Assembly (NCBI GenBank): GCA_035548125.1
Contig: DASZTV010000076.1
Coordinates: 1 to 64,000 of the forward strand
Length of the DNA: 64,000 nt
Source: DASZTV01 sp035548125
GTDB taxonomy: Bacteria; Actinomycetota; Actinomycetes; JAFAQI01
Direction: 5' to 3'
In this document: piece after piece, positions 26,967 to 35,531 of the stretch
Numbering within the stretch: position 1 is the stretch's first letter
How the letters are laid out: each line of letters opens with the position of its first letter
Notes under the pieces: model-generated
Database searches by the model: none
Told to the model about the DNA's origin: nothing
What the model saw: the letters and a program-made list of their open reading frames with translations, nothing else
Position numbers and translations under genes: made by a program

Positions 26967-28478
26967 ATGCGCAGCCGCCTGTGCCTCGGCGCCGCGCTCG
27001 CGACGGTCGCCGCGGCCGCCGGGCCGGTGACGGCTCCGGCGTACTCCCTCACCGACCGCGGAACGCCGCCGCCCGCGGGATGCGCCGCAGCGCGCCCAGC
27101 ACGGTTCGCCCCGGCGACCGGCACGACGTCAGCCGGCGGCAATCTGCGCGTCATCGGCCTCCAGTACGACCAGCAGGTCGCCAACGTGGCCGGCTACGCG
27201 CGCTTCCGGCACGCGATGGACTGCCTGATGCGCGAGTTCGTGCTGCCACACGAGCGGCCCGGCGAACCCACCCTCGTCGTGTTCAACGAGGACATCGGGC
27301 TGATGACGCTCGCCACCGGCCCCCGGGGCGCAGCGGTGCGCGCACAGCAGGACTCACCGCTGCGGGCACCGGTCGGCGACAGCGAACCGGTCGCCGCTGC
27401 GGTTGCCCTCGGCGCGCTCAACGCCGCGTACGCGCCGCAGGTCGCCGCCTACCAGGCGAGGTTCGGACCGATCGACCCGCGCAAGGAGGTGCTGGTCGCC
27501 GCGACCGACACGTTCGTGCGCGCCTTCGACATCACCTTCAGCCGGCTCGCGCAGAAGTACGGCGTGTACGTGGTCGCATCGAACAACCAGGCGCGATACC
27601 GGGAGACCACCACACCGTCGCAGGTCCGTACCTTCGGTGATCCGTCCTTGAAGGGCCTTCGCTCCGCCTTCGTCGCCACCGGCCCGAAGGTGTACAACTC
27701 GACGTTTCTGTGGGGGCCCCGAGTCGTTCATCCGCACGCACCTGACGGCGCCCGCAACCTGCTGTTCCGCAATGACAAGGTGCCGCTGACCAGCCTTGAG
27801 TCGACGATCCTCGGGCTCGACCCGGGCCCTTCGAAAGGGCCGGCTGCTCGGCGCAACGCCGCCGGGTACGTCGTCGCCGGTCATCGGCTGGGGTTCGCCA
27901 CCAGCCTGCCGGCCTTTCAGTACGGCTACCCGTTCGGCAAGCGCCCGCGCCACTTCCACCCGTGCGCGAACCTCTCGGTCTCCTACATGCCGTGCATGAG
28001 CAGGCTCGGCGTCGACACCGTCATCCAGGCCGAGGCGAACCCAGGCAGGTGGGCGGGTAACGGCGGCGCCGGCGACTGGCAGCCGTTGGACTGGATGGGG
28101 TCGGCGTGGCGGGCCGTCGCGGACCCGACCGTGCACTTCCGGTACGCCGTCAACCCGATGCTGGTCGGCAACCTGCTCGATCTCGACTTCGACGGGCAGT
28201 CGGCGATCCTCGCGCGAGGACATCACGGTCCACCGCGGCACTACGTGGGCGATGCGCGGCTGAACCGCTCCGACGGCGACCCGTCGACCGCTGCGGTCTA
28301 TGCCGGCGGCAAGCCGCAGTTCCTCGCCCTGGCTCCGTGGGTTCGCCCCGACGGGCCACGCGCCGCGCTCCGGGCGCAGGGCGCCGGACTGGCGGCCGGA
28401 TCCGGCTCGCCCGCAGAGGACCAGTACCTCGAAACCGCGGTCTACGCGGACCTGACGCCGACGAAGGGTCACCGATGA
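26967..28478 (+). CDS. Secreted carbon-nitrogen hydrolase (nitrilase) fold protein
   Basis: A 503-residue protein with a Sec signal peptide (about 1-26). The nitrilase-type pattern includes LRVIGLQYDQQ, VVFNEDIG with candidate E108, and LLFRNDKVPLTSLE with candidate K271. In the region where the nucleophile Cys is expected, RLGFATSLPAF has Ser (S313). Nearby cysteines C333 and C343 are possible substitutes. The AEANPG..W block is typical. ATG 26967 is preceded by GAAGGG. The stop overlaps the amine oxidase start (ATGA), so the two are co-translated and probably act on one nitrogen compound outside the cytoplasm. Confidence 0.7.
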   Translation: MRSRLCLGAALATVAAAAGPVTAPAYSLTDRGTPPPAGCAAARPARFAPATGTTSAGGNLRVIGLQYDQQVANVAGYARFRHAMDCLMREFVLPHERPGEPTLVVFNEDIGLMTLATGPRGAAVRAQQDSPLRAPVGDSEPVAAAVALGALNAAYAPQVAAYQARFGPIDPRKEVLVAATDTFVRAFDITFSRLAQKYGVYVVASNNQARYRETTTPSQVRTFGDPSLKGLRSAFVATGPKVYNSTFLWGPRVVHPHAPDGARNLLFRNDKVPLTSLESTILGLDPGPSKGPAARRNAAGYVVAGHRLGFATSLPAFQYGYPFGKRPRHFHPCANLSVSYMPCMSRLGVDTVIQAEANPGRWAGNGGAGDWQPLDWMGSAWRAVADPTVHFRYAVNPMLVGNLLDLDFDGQSAILARGHHGPPRHYVGDARLNRSDGDPSTAAVYAGGKPQFLALAPWVRPDGPRAALRAQGAGLAAGSGSPAEDQYLETAVYADLTPTKGHR

Positions 28479-30052
28479 CGACGATCAGCCGCCGCTATCT
28501 CCTCGCGGGAGGTGCAGCGGGAGCCGCCGCGACGCTGCTGCCCGACAACACCACCGACGCGGCGGCATCAACGGCGCACGGCACGAGCCGCGCCGAGGTC
28601 GTCGTGGTCGGAGCCGGCTTTGCAGGGCTCAGCGCTGCGCATCACCTCCACGCCAAGGGCATCGACGTCGTCGTCCTCGAGGCGAGGGACCGTGTCGGCG
28701 GCAGGACGCTGAACCATCCGATCGACTCGCAGCACATCGTCGAGGTCGGCGGGCAGTGGCTCGGCCCCGACAAGAGCCTTCCGGACCGCGGGCTGTCCGA
28801 TCTCAGCGACTACCCGACCGACGATGCCGTCATCGGACAGAGCTACATCTGGAAGCTGGCGCAGACGGTCGGCGTGGCGCGCTACCCGACGTACAACATT
28901 GGGAAGTACGTCGACTACCGCAACGGATCGCGCGCGACATACTCCGGGCGGATCCCGCTGGACACGCCTACCGGCGCGGCGGAGGCGGCCGAGGCGATCC
29001 TCGCGATCGACAAGCGATGCCTCACCGTCCCGCTCGAGGAGCCGTGGCGTGCCGCGCATGCCGCCGAGTGGGACGCCATGACGGTGCAGAGCTGGATGGA
29101 CCGCGGCGACACGTTCCTCGGCCAGCCGTTCGCCGGGCTCGTCACCCGCGACGGACGGCAGATCCTGGAGCTCGCCGTCGAGTCGGTGTTCTCCGCGGAG
29201 CCGCGCGACATCTCGATGCTCCACGCGCTGTTCTACACGCACGCCGCCGGCAGCTTCGGCTCGCTGGTCAACACGAAAGACGGTGCCCAGATGTACCGGC
29301 TGCACGGCGGTTCGCAGTTGATCGCACTCCGCGCCGCCGCCGCCCTGGGTGACCGCGTGCGGCTGTCGAGTCCGGTGCGGGAGATCGACCAGACCAGGCA
29401 CGGAGTTGTCGTCAAGGGTGATGGCTACGCGGTCCACGCGAAGCAGGTGATCGTCGCGATCCCGCCAACCCTCGCCTCCCGCATCGACTACCGGCCGGCG
29501 CTGCCCGCGCTTCGCGATCAGCTCACCCAGCGCATGCCGATGGGCACTGTGATCAAGGTGCAGTGCGTCTATGACGAGCCGTTCTGGCGAGCGGACGCAC
29601 TCGCCGGACAGGCCACCTCCGACACCGGTCCGGTGAAGGTCACGTTCGACAACTCCCCGCCGGACGCGACCACCCACAACGGACCCGGCGTGTTGATGGG
29701 GTTCATCGAAGGATCCGAAGGACGCCGGGCGCTCAGTGCGTCTCACGACGAACGCCGGCACGGGGTGATCGAGAGCTTTGCGCGCTACTACGGAGCCAAG
29801 GCCCGCAAGCCAGTGACGTACATCGAGAAGTCGTGGGCCGCCGAGCCGTGGACCCGTGGTTGTTACGCGGGTTACTTCGGACCCGGCGTGTGGACGGACT
29901 TCGGTCGGGCGCTCCGCCAACCGGTCGGGCGGATCCACTGGGCCGGGACCGAGACCGCGACAGTGTGGACCGGCTACATGGACGGTGCGGTGCGCTCAGG
30001 CGAACGAGCAGCAGACGAGGTCCGCGCCGCGCTGCGGTCGGTCAGGGCATGA
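28475..30052 (+). CDS. Tat-exported flavin amine oxidase family protein
   Basis: A 525-residue FAD enzyme. The N-terminus carries a twin-arginine signal (SRRYLLAGGAAGA, 5-17), so it is likely exported folded. The dinucleotide fold GAGFAGLSAA is at 46-55, followed by LEARDRVGGRT and the C-terminal FAD contact GRIHWAGTETATVWTGYMDGA. This is the monoamine oxidase layout. The partner nitrilase-like gene overlaps its start. A plausible division of labour is amine oxidation by one and amide/nitrile hydrolysis by the other. Its 3' end overlaps the convergent GH5 gene by 11 bases. Confidence 0.85.
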   Translation: MTTISRRYLLAGGAAGAAATLLPDNTTDAAASTAHGTSRAEVVVVGAGFAGLSAAHHLHAKGIDVVVLEARDRVGGRTLNHPIDSQHIVEVGGQWLGPDKSLPDRGLSDLSDYPTDDAVIGQSYIWKLAQTVGVARYPTYNIGKYVDYRNGSRATYSGRIPLDTPTGAAEAAEAILAIDKRCLTVPLEEPWRAAHAAEWDAMTVQSWMDRGDTFLGQPFAGLVTRDGRQILELAVESVFSAEPRDISMLHALFYTHAAGSFGSLVNTKDGAQMYRLHGGSQLIALRAAAALGDRVRLSSPVREIDQTRHGVVVKGDGYAVHAKQVIVAIPPTLASRIDYRPALPALRDQLTQRMPMGTVIKVQCVYDEPFWRADALAGQATSDTGPVKVTFDNSPPDATTHNGPGVLMGFIEGSEGRRALSASHDERRHGVIESFARYYGAKARKPVTYIEKSWAAEPWTRGCYAGYFGPGVWTDFGRALRQPVGRIHWAGTETATVWTGYMDGAVRSGERAADEVRAALRSVRA

Positions 30053-31682
30053 CCTGCAACAGGTACCGGCCGCCGTTCGGGTAGAGCCAGACCTCGCGAT
30101 CGGCGCCGCGAGCCACCACCTGATAGTGCGCGTTTCGCACCACGATCCGCCCGTGAAATACGGCGGGCACCTCGACCAGCGCTGCGTGATCGCGATCCCC
30201 CATCGCGACCTTCGGCGACCGGGCCACGACGCGTGCGGTCCCGGCAAACGGATCACTCGTCGCACGCAGCAACGTGCCGGCCGTCAACACCGGGTACACC
30301 CGTGATGTGCGGTGGACCCGCTTCGGCTGCGGCGTCCCTCGCACCGACTTCCCGGTGAACGGCGGCCCGTAGATCCCCCAGAAGGTGTCGGGCGCCGTGT
30401 CGTTGGCGTTCTCCTTCCACAGCCACATCGTTCCGCCGATCAGGTGCCGTTCCTGCTGCGCGAAGTGCTGGGCCAGGACGGTCTTGTCGCCTTGCGGGGA
30501 GCCACCGAACTCGCCCACCCACAGCGGCAGACCGAGAGCCTTCGCGTCGGCCATCGCCGCGGCGTAGTCGGAGGAGAACGTCGCGATCTCCGGGGTGCCG
30601 GCGACGGCACCGAGACTGAAGACATCGGTGTAGACGTGGGGCGCGTAAACCGCGTTCGGATACGACGACACCGACGACCACGGCGTGAAGAACGCGCGTT
30701 GTGACGTCGTGTTGCGTTCGACGCCGGGTTCGAAGAACAGCAGCTGGTGGAAATGCGGCACCGAGGCAAGGATCGTCCGGGCGACCTTTGCATAGAACGG
30801 CAGCATCTCGACGGTGTTCTCCACCTCCGGCAACGCGCCGGGCTCCGGCTCGTTCATGAGGTCGTAGCCGGCAACGGCCGGCTCGTGCGCGAAGCGCTTC
30901 GCGAGGACGGTCAGCACGTGTGCGTAGTGCTCCTGCAGCCCGACCCCGTCCGGCGCGGCGAAGTCCGACCAGAACGCCTGGGCGTTCCCGATCACCGCGG
31001 GGTCGAGCTCCCGGATGTTGTCGACGGTGCACGCCGGCAGCCGGGAACGCGTCGCCCACTTCGGCGCTCCGTCATAGCCCACGGTCGGACCGGAAGGCGG
31101 CAGACACTTCGACCCGGACGGCGTGAAGACGTACTTGCTCCACGCGTCCTGGTGCATGTCGATCGTGACCCAGATGCCCTGCCGCTTCGCCCAGCCGACC
31201 ACCTGCGCGATCCGCGCGACGTACTGCTTGGCGATGTGCCCGGGCCGGGGCTCCAGCAAGGACCAGGACACGTTGAGGCGGATGTTGTCGTAGCCGAGCC
31301 GCCGCATCTCGGGCAGGTCGAACCAGCAGATCGGCACGCCCTCGACGTGCGGATCGTCGGCCGGACAGCGATGGTGGCGGTACGCCGCCGGGTCGCTCGG
31401 GTACGGCGCTTTCAGCGACGGTTTCCAGTAGTCCACGATCCCGTCGATGTTCACGCCGCGAAGCAGCACGGTGCGGCCGTTCGCGTCGACGACCTGGTGC
31501 AAGCCGTTGCTCCCGACGGCACCGACGTGAAGAAACGAAAGCGGCCGATCCCCGGTTGCTACGTAGCGGGGCACCTGCCTCGCGGGCGCCGCGCTTGCCG
31601 TCGGCGCGGACCCGCCGGCGAGCCCTCCGGCGATCAGCCCCGCAGCCAGTCCGGCAGCCACGAGTGTGCGCATCAGCCTCAT
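30042..31682 (-). CDS. Secreted GH5-family glycoside hydrolase, endoglycoceramidase-like
   Basis: A 546-residue protein with a signal peptide (about 1-32). The (beta/alpha)8 barrel has RGVNIDG, a TIDMHQDAWSK segment typical of the endoglycoceramidase branch, acid/base E278 in YDLMNEPEPG, and nucleophile E391 in LWVGEFGG. The C-terminal ~90 residues form the beta-sandwich domain found in that branch. It probably cleaves glycolipids or related beta-glycosides outside the cell. The ATG overlaps the hemW stop (31679-31682), so a secreted hydrolase is coupled to a heme-chaperone gene, an odd pairing. Confidence 0.85.
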   Translation of the reverse strand: MRLMRTLVAAGLAAGLIAGGLAGGSAPTASAAPARQVPRYVATGDRPLSFLHVGAVGSNGLHQVVDANGRTVLLRGVNIDGIVDYWKPSLKAPYPSDPAAYRHHRCPADDPHVEGVPICWFDLPEMRRLGYDNIRLNVSWSLLEPRPGHIAKQYVARIAQVVGWAKRQGIWVTIDMHQDAWSKYVFTPSGSKCLPPSGPTVGYDGAPKWATRSRLPACTVDNIRELDPAVIGNAQAFWSDFAAPDGVGLQEHYAHVLTVLAKRFAHEPAVAGYDLMNEPEPGALPEVENTVEMLPFYAKVARTILASVPHFHQLLFFEPGVERNTTSQRAFFTPWSSVSSYPNAVYAPHVYTDVFSLGAVAGTPEIATFSSDYAAAMADAKALGLPLWVGEFGGSPQGDKTVLAQHFAQQERHLIGGTMWLWKENANDTAPDTFWGIYGPPFTGKSVRGTPQPKRVHRTSRVYPVLTAGTLLRATSDPFAGTARVVARSPKVAMGDRDHAALVEVPAVFHGRIVVRNAHYQVVARGADREVWLYPNGGRYLLQVMP

Positions 31683-32902
31683 GCCGGAAGCAGATCACGC
31701 ACGACCGAGTCGGCGAGCAACCGGCCACGGAAGCTCAGCCGCGCGACCCCGTCCGCCAGCGCTGCAGGTTCGAGCAAACCCTCGGCGGCCGCTCGGTCGG
31801 CGGCCTGCACACCCTCGGCGTCGAGTACGGCGAGCGGCAGGCCATCGCTGAGGCGAAGCTCGAGCAACACCCGCTCGGTGCGGCGCTCCTCGTCGGTGAG
31901 CGACTCCCGGGCTGCGGCCGGGGAACGCCTCGCCATCAGCCGTTCCGCGTAGTCGCGCGGATGCTTGACGTTCCACCACCGCACTCCGCCGATGTGGCTG
32001 TGCGCACCGGGTCCAGCACCCCACCAGTCGGCGCCGGTCCAGTAGAGCAAGTTGTGATGCGCACGTGCCGACGGTGTCTTCGCCCAGTTCGACACCTCGT
32101 ACCACTCGAACCCTGCCGCGCCGAGCACCTCCTCGGCGATCGCGTAACGATCCGCAAGGACGTCCTCGTCCGGCATCGGGAGCTCGCCGCGACCGACCCG
32201 TGCGGCGAGCCGCGTACCCGGCTCGACGATCAGCGAGTACGCCGACACGTGATCGGCACCGCTGTCGACCGCCGCGGTCAACGACCGACGCCAGTCCTCG
32301 TCGGTCTCACCCGGCGTGCCGTAGATCAGGTCGACGTTGACGTGCTCGAAGCCCGCCCGATGAGCCTCAGCGACCGCCTGCGTGGCGCGTCCGGCGGTGT
32401 GCTGGCGTTCGAGCACGGCGAGCACGCCGGGAGCCGTCGACTGCATCCCGAAGCTGATGCGGGTGAAGCCGCCGCGACGAAGCGCCCGCAGGCAGTCGAG
32501 ATCGACCGATTCGGGATTCGCCTCTGTCGTCACCTCGACGTCGGGCGCCAGCCCGAACCCGTCGCACACCGAACCGAGCAGCGCGATGAGATCCTCGGCG
32601 GGCAGCAGCGTCGGTGTACCGCCGCCGAAGAAGACGGTCGACGCGCTCGGTCGATCGGGACCGAGGACGGTCGCCGCAAGCTCGAGCTCGCGGGCGACTG
32701 TCAGCGCATAGTCGGCCTGCGACGCCCCGCCACCGAGTTCGGTGGCGGTGTAGGTGTTGAAGTCGCAGTAGCCGCACCGGCTGGCGCAGAACGGCACGTG
32801 CACGTAGACGCCGAACCGGCGGGAACCGATGCCGGCCAGCGCCGACGGCGGCAGCCCGCCATCAGCCGGCGCGGGATCGCCGTCCGGCAGCGTCGAAGGC
32901 AT
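31679..32902 (-). CDS. hemW: Heme chaperone HemW (coproporphyrinogen III oxidase-like radical SAM protein)
   Basis: A 407-residue radical SAM protein. The [4Fe-4S] motif CASRCGYC has C39, C43 and C46 (plus the following F), with GGGTPTLL and ANPES blocks as in HemW. It lacks the extra N-terminal Cys of true HemN, so a heme-transfer role is preferred over the oxidase. The ATG at 32900-32902 has GGAGG only one base upstream, an unusually short spacing. No other in-frame start is better. In most relatives it sits between lepA and hrcA. Confidence 0.93.
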   Translation of the reverse strand: MPSTLPDGDPAPADGGLPPSALAGIGSRRFGVYVHVPFCASRCGYCDFNTYTATELGGGASQADYALTVARELELAATVLGPDRPSASTVFFGGGTPTLLPAEDLIALLGSVCDGFGLAPDVEVTTEANPESVDLDCLRALRRGGFTRISFGMQSTAPGVLAVLERQHTAGRATQAVAEAHRAGFEHVNVDLIYGTPGETDEDWRRSLTAAVDSGADHVSAYSLIVEPGTRLAARVGRGELPMPDEDVLADRYAIAEEVLGAAGFEWYEVSNWAKTPSARAHHNLLYWTGADWWGAGPGAHSHIGGVRWWNVKHPRDYAERLMARRSPAAARESLTDEERRTERVLLELRLSDGLPLAVLDAEGVQAADRAAAEGLLEPAALADGVARLSFRGRLLADSVVRDLLPA

Positions 32903-32934
32903 TCCTCCAGTGTGCTCGTGCCACCATTCCCCGC

Positions 32935-34044
32935 ATGCCGCCCACCATCGGTCTGATGATGATCGTGAAGAACGAGGCCGAGACATTGCCGCGACTCGCG
33001 GCATCGCTGGCCGGCCAGATCGACCACTACACGATCGTCGATACCGGGAGCACCGACGACACCGTCGCCCTGATCCCAACCCTCTTCGCCGACGTCCCCG
33101 GCCAGGTCATCGAGGACGAGTGGCGAGGGTACGGCGAGTCCCGCAACGTCGCACTGGAAGCCGCCCGACCGCACACCGACTGGCTGCTGACCATGGACGC
33201 CGACGAGGTCTTTCAGGGGGCACTTCCGCGCGAGCTCATGGAAAACCTCCCGCCCGAGGTCACCGGCGTCGAGGCGAGTACCCGCTTCGGCACGATGGCG
33301 TACAACACCATGCGGCTGGTCCGGTCGGACGCCGGCTGGCGCTGGTTCAACCGAGTGCACGAGTATCTCGGTCTGCCGGACGCGACACCGAACATCGTTC
33401 AGACCGACGACTTTGCGGTGGTCCACGAAGGCGATGGAGGCAACCGCGCCACCAAGTGGATGAGAGAGTTGGAGCTACTCCGCGCGGACTACGCCGAGGA
33501 CCCGACCAACGCACGAACCGTGATGTATCTCGCGCGCGGGTTTCACGACCTCGGGATCTTCGTCGAGGCGGTCCACTGGTACCAGCTGCGCCTCTCGATG
33601 GGCGGCTGGGACGAAGAGCTCTGGGACACCCGCTTCCGCCTCGGAGTCACCCTGCTCGCCTCCGGCAGGACCGCTGAAGGCTGCGGGCAGCTTTGGGAGG
33701 CATGGGGCGAAAGACCCTGGCGCGCCGAGCCGCTCGGGGCACTCGCCGAGCACTACCGCAACAACGGCCGCTGGGAGCTGGTGTGGCAGGCCTGCGAGCT
33801 CGCACGTCGACGGTGCGGGGCGCTTCCGCTCCCCGACGGCGCGACCGTGCCGGAACACCGCGACCGGTTGTTCGTCTTCACCGACGTCTACGAGTGGCGG
33901 ATCGCCTATGAGCAGTCGATCGCAGCCTGGTACGTGGGCGAGCACCAAGCCGGCAAAGAGCTGCTCGACTACGTCCTCGCCCGGCAGGACCTGCCCGCCG
34001 ACATGCGGACCGCCGCAGAAAACAACCGCCGCTACTACGAGTAG
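32935..34044 (+). CDS. Glycosyltransferase family 2 with C-terminal TPR-like helices
   Basis: A 369-residue protein. The GT-A domain starts PTIGLMMIVKNEAETLPR, with VDTGSTDDT and the metal-binding DAD (D88-D90) in LLTMDADEVF. About 160 helical residues follow with TPR-like spacing (TVMYLARGFHDLGIFVEAVHWYQ). It belongs to the SunS/WaaE-like group that often modifies peptides, proteins or lipid-linked glycans. It starts 33 bases from the divergent hemW start with no clear Shine-Dalgarno, suggesting a leaderless transcript. A strong terminator overlaps its end. Confidence 0.85.
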   Translation: MPPTIGLMMIVKNEAETLPRLAASLAGQIDHYTIVDTGSTDDTVALIPTLFADVPGQVIEDEWRGYGESRNVALEAARPHTDWLLTMDADEVFQGALPRELMENLPPEVTGVEASTRFGTMAYNTMRLVRSDAGWRWFNRVHEYLGLPDATPNIVQTDDFAVVHEGDGGNRATKWMRELELLRADYAEDPTNARTVMYLARGFHDLGIFVEAVHWYQLRLSMGGWDEELWDTRFRLGVTLLASGRTAEGCGQLWEAWGERPWRAEPLGALAEHYRNNGRWELVWQACELARRRCGALPLPDGATVPEHRDRLFVFTDVYEWRIAYEQSIAAWYVGEHQAGKELLDYVLARQDLPADMRTAAENNRRYYE

Positions 34045-34056
34045 CGACGGTTGTTT
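34020..34056 (+). terminator. Rho-independent terminator
   Basis: AAACAACCGCCGCTAC (34020-34035) pairs with GTAGCGACGGTTGTTT (34041-34056) around the loop TACGA. That gives 16 pairs with one mismatch and a T-rich end, the best intrinsic terminator in the window. It includes the stop codon of the glycosyltransferase gene. Confidence 0.85.
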
Positions 34057-34083
34057 CCGTACGACGAGTGATCGAACCGGCGG

Positions 34084-34779
34084 TCAGGTCACCGGGGTGC
34101 CGAGGCACACGACATAGGCCGTAACGGTGCCGCAGGCTCCGGTGTAGGTCACCGCCCAGCCGTTCGGCGAGTTGGTCTGCGCTGCTGCGCCGGTCGGGCC
34201 GGAGAAGCTGACCCCCGACAGGTAGGCGTCCGTCGACCAGCCGCCGCCCGTGGCCGGGTCGTCACCGTCGCAGGTGGCGACGACCGTCCCCTGGAATCCC
34301 GACGAGCCGTTCGTCACGTAGTAGGTGCCGGCCACTCCCGAGCCGGGCGGGCCCTGGGGGCCCTGCGGGCCGGCCGGGCCGTCCGCGGTCGAGCCGGGCG
34401 CGCCCTGCGGGCCCTGCGCACCGGTCGCACCCGGGGCGCCCTGCGCGCCTTGCGGGCCCTGTGGGCCGCCGGCCGGCCCGGCCGGGCCCTGCGCACCCTG
34501 CGGACCGGCTGCGCCCTGCGCACCCTGGGCGCCAAGGTGGCCGTGCCTGCGCGCGCCCTTCCACTTCAGCAGGGTCTCGCCCCTGGCGCAGTGGACCGAC
34601 GGGTAGTCGATCACCCGGAGCGCGCCGTTGGAGTGCGCGTAGCAGGCGTAGATCGTGCCGTTCGCCGAGGGGATCGACGCGCCGGCCCCCAACGGAGCGA
34701 GCATCTGCCCTGCAGCGCCGGCAGCGAGCGCGGCGGCGGACACCGCGGCGCGGCGCCCAGCCTTCGACGAATTAGCCAT
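34084..34779 (-). CDS. Secreted collagen-like protein
   Basis: A 231-residue protein with a Tat/Sec-like signal (GRRAAVSAAALAAGAAG). A small N-terminal domain has two Cys (IYACYAHSNGALRVID, VHCARGE) that recurs in actinobacterial surface proteins. Residues 83-146 are about 20 Gly-x-y triplets (GAQ, GPQ, GPA and similar) with two breaks, at G104/G105 and at STAD. A C-terminal globular domain has Cys near 190, 216 and 225. Triplets use Gln, Ala and Pro, so a collagen triple helix without hydroxyproline is plausible. A GGGGAGGT ribosome site precedes the ATG. Confidence 0.85.
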   Translation of the reverse strand: MANSSKAGRRAAVSAAALAAGAAGQMLAPLGAGASIPSANGTIYACYAHSNGALRVIDYPSVHCARGETLLKWKGARRHGHLGAQGAQGAAGPQGAQGPAGPAGGPQGPQGAQGAPGATGAQGPQGAPGSTADGPAGPQGPQGPPGSGVAGTYYVTNGSSGFQGTVVATCDGDDPATGGGWSTDAYLSGVSFSGPTGAAAQTNSPNGWAVTYTGACGTVTAYVVCLGTPVT

Positions 34780-34904
34780 CCAAAGACCTCCCCAACAGTG
34801 CGCCGAAGGCAGCCTGAGCCGCCCCGTCGCCGTTACGATGCGCGATCATCAAAGCACACAAAAGGCGCGGTTGATCTTCAGGCTCGCGCACATTTTCGCT
34901 CCGC

Positions 34905-35531
34905 ATGGGGGTCTCGGTGCCGGTCGGTCACGGTGACGCACGGTTGACGCGGCGCGCCGGTCTCGGCGCTGTGACGGTCGTGCTCGCAGCGGTGGCGTGC
35001 GGCTGCAGCGGCGGATCGTCCAGTACGCCGCAACCCAGCATCGACAAGATGCTGGCGACCGGCCTCGCCGCACAACAGCGGGGCGATCTGACGACCGCAG
35101 AGCGGCTGTATCAGCAGGTGCTCGACATCCAGCCCGGCAACGTCTACGCCCACTACAACCTGGGCGTGATCGCACAGCAGGCCGACAAGACGGCTGCGGC
35201 GCTCGGCGAGTACGACGCCGCCCTGAAGTCGAAGCCGGGCTACGTACCCGCGCTGTTCAACGAGGCGGTCATCTACCAGACCACGAGCCCGACCAAGGCG
35301 CTCACGATCTACCGGCGCATCCTGGCGCTGCAGCCGGTGTCGCCGACCGCGCAGTTCAACCTTGGCCTGCTCGAGGCCCGACTCGGGATGACCAAGCAAG
35401 CTGACGCCGACCTGTCGAAGGCGGTGCGGCAGGACCCGACGCTCGCCGACACCGGCAAGGTCTCGACGCACGGGTCGCCGTTGGCGACGACGTCGCCCGC
35501 CGCGGGACCGGTAACGTCGGCCAGGCCGTGA
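34905..35531 (+). CDS. TPR-repeat lipoprotein
   Basis: A 208-residue protein with an N-terminal signal region ending in a probable lipobox (LAAVACGCSGG) and about four TPR units (residues ~48-180: AERLYQQVLDIQPGNVYAHYNLG, ALGEYDAALKSKPGY and similar). It is likely an outer-face lipoprotein that binds a partner protein. Its stop overlaps the start of the glycosyltransferase fusion gene (GTGA/TGATG, 35528-35533), implying co-translation and a joint role. The collagen-like gene is divergent, 125 bases away. Confidence 0.8.
   Translation: MGVSVPVGHGDARLTRRAGLGAVTVVLAAVACGCSGGSSSTPQPSIDKMLATGLAAQQRGDLTTAERLYQQVLDIQPGNVYAHYNLGVIAQQADKTAAALGEYDAALKSKPGYVPALFNEAVIYQTTSPTKALTIYRRILALQPVSPTAQFNLGLLEARLGMTKQADADLSKAVRQDPTLADTGKVSTHGSPLATTSPAAGPVTSARP

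Noticed and set aside
34325..34606. Gly-Pro-Cys-rich frame opposite the collagen-like gene
   Set aside because: It is an antisense image of the Gly-x-y triplets. The minus-strand frame has the signal peptide and ribosome site.
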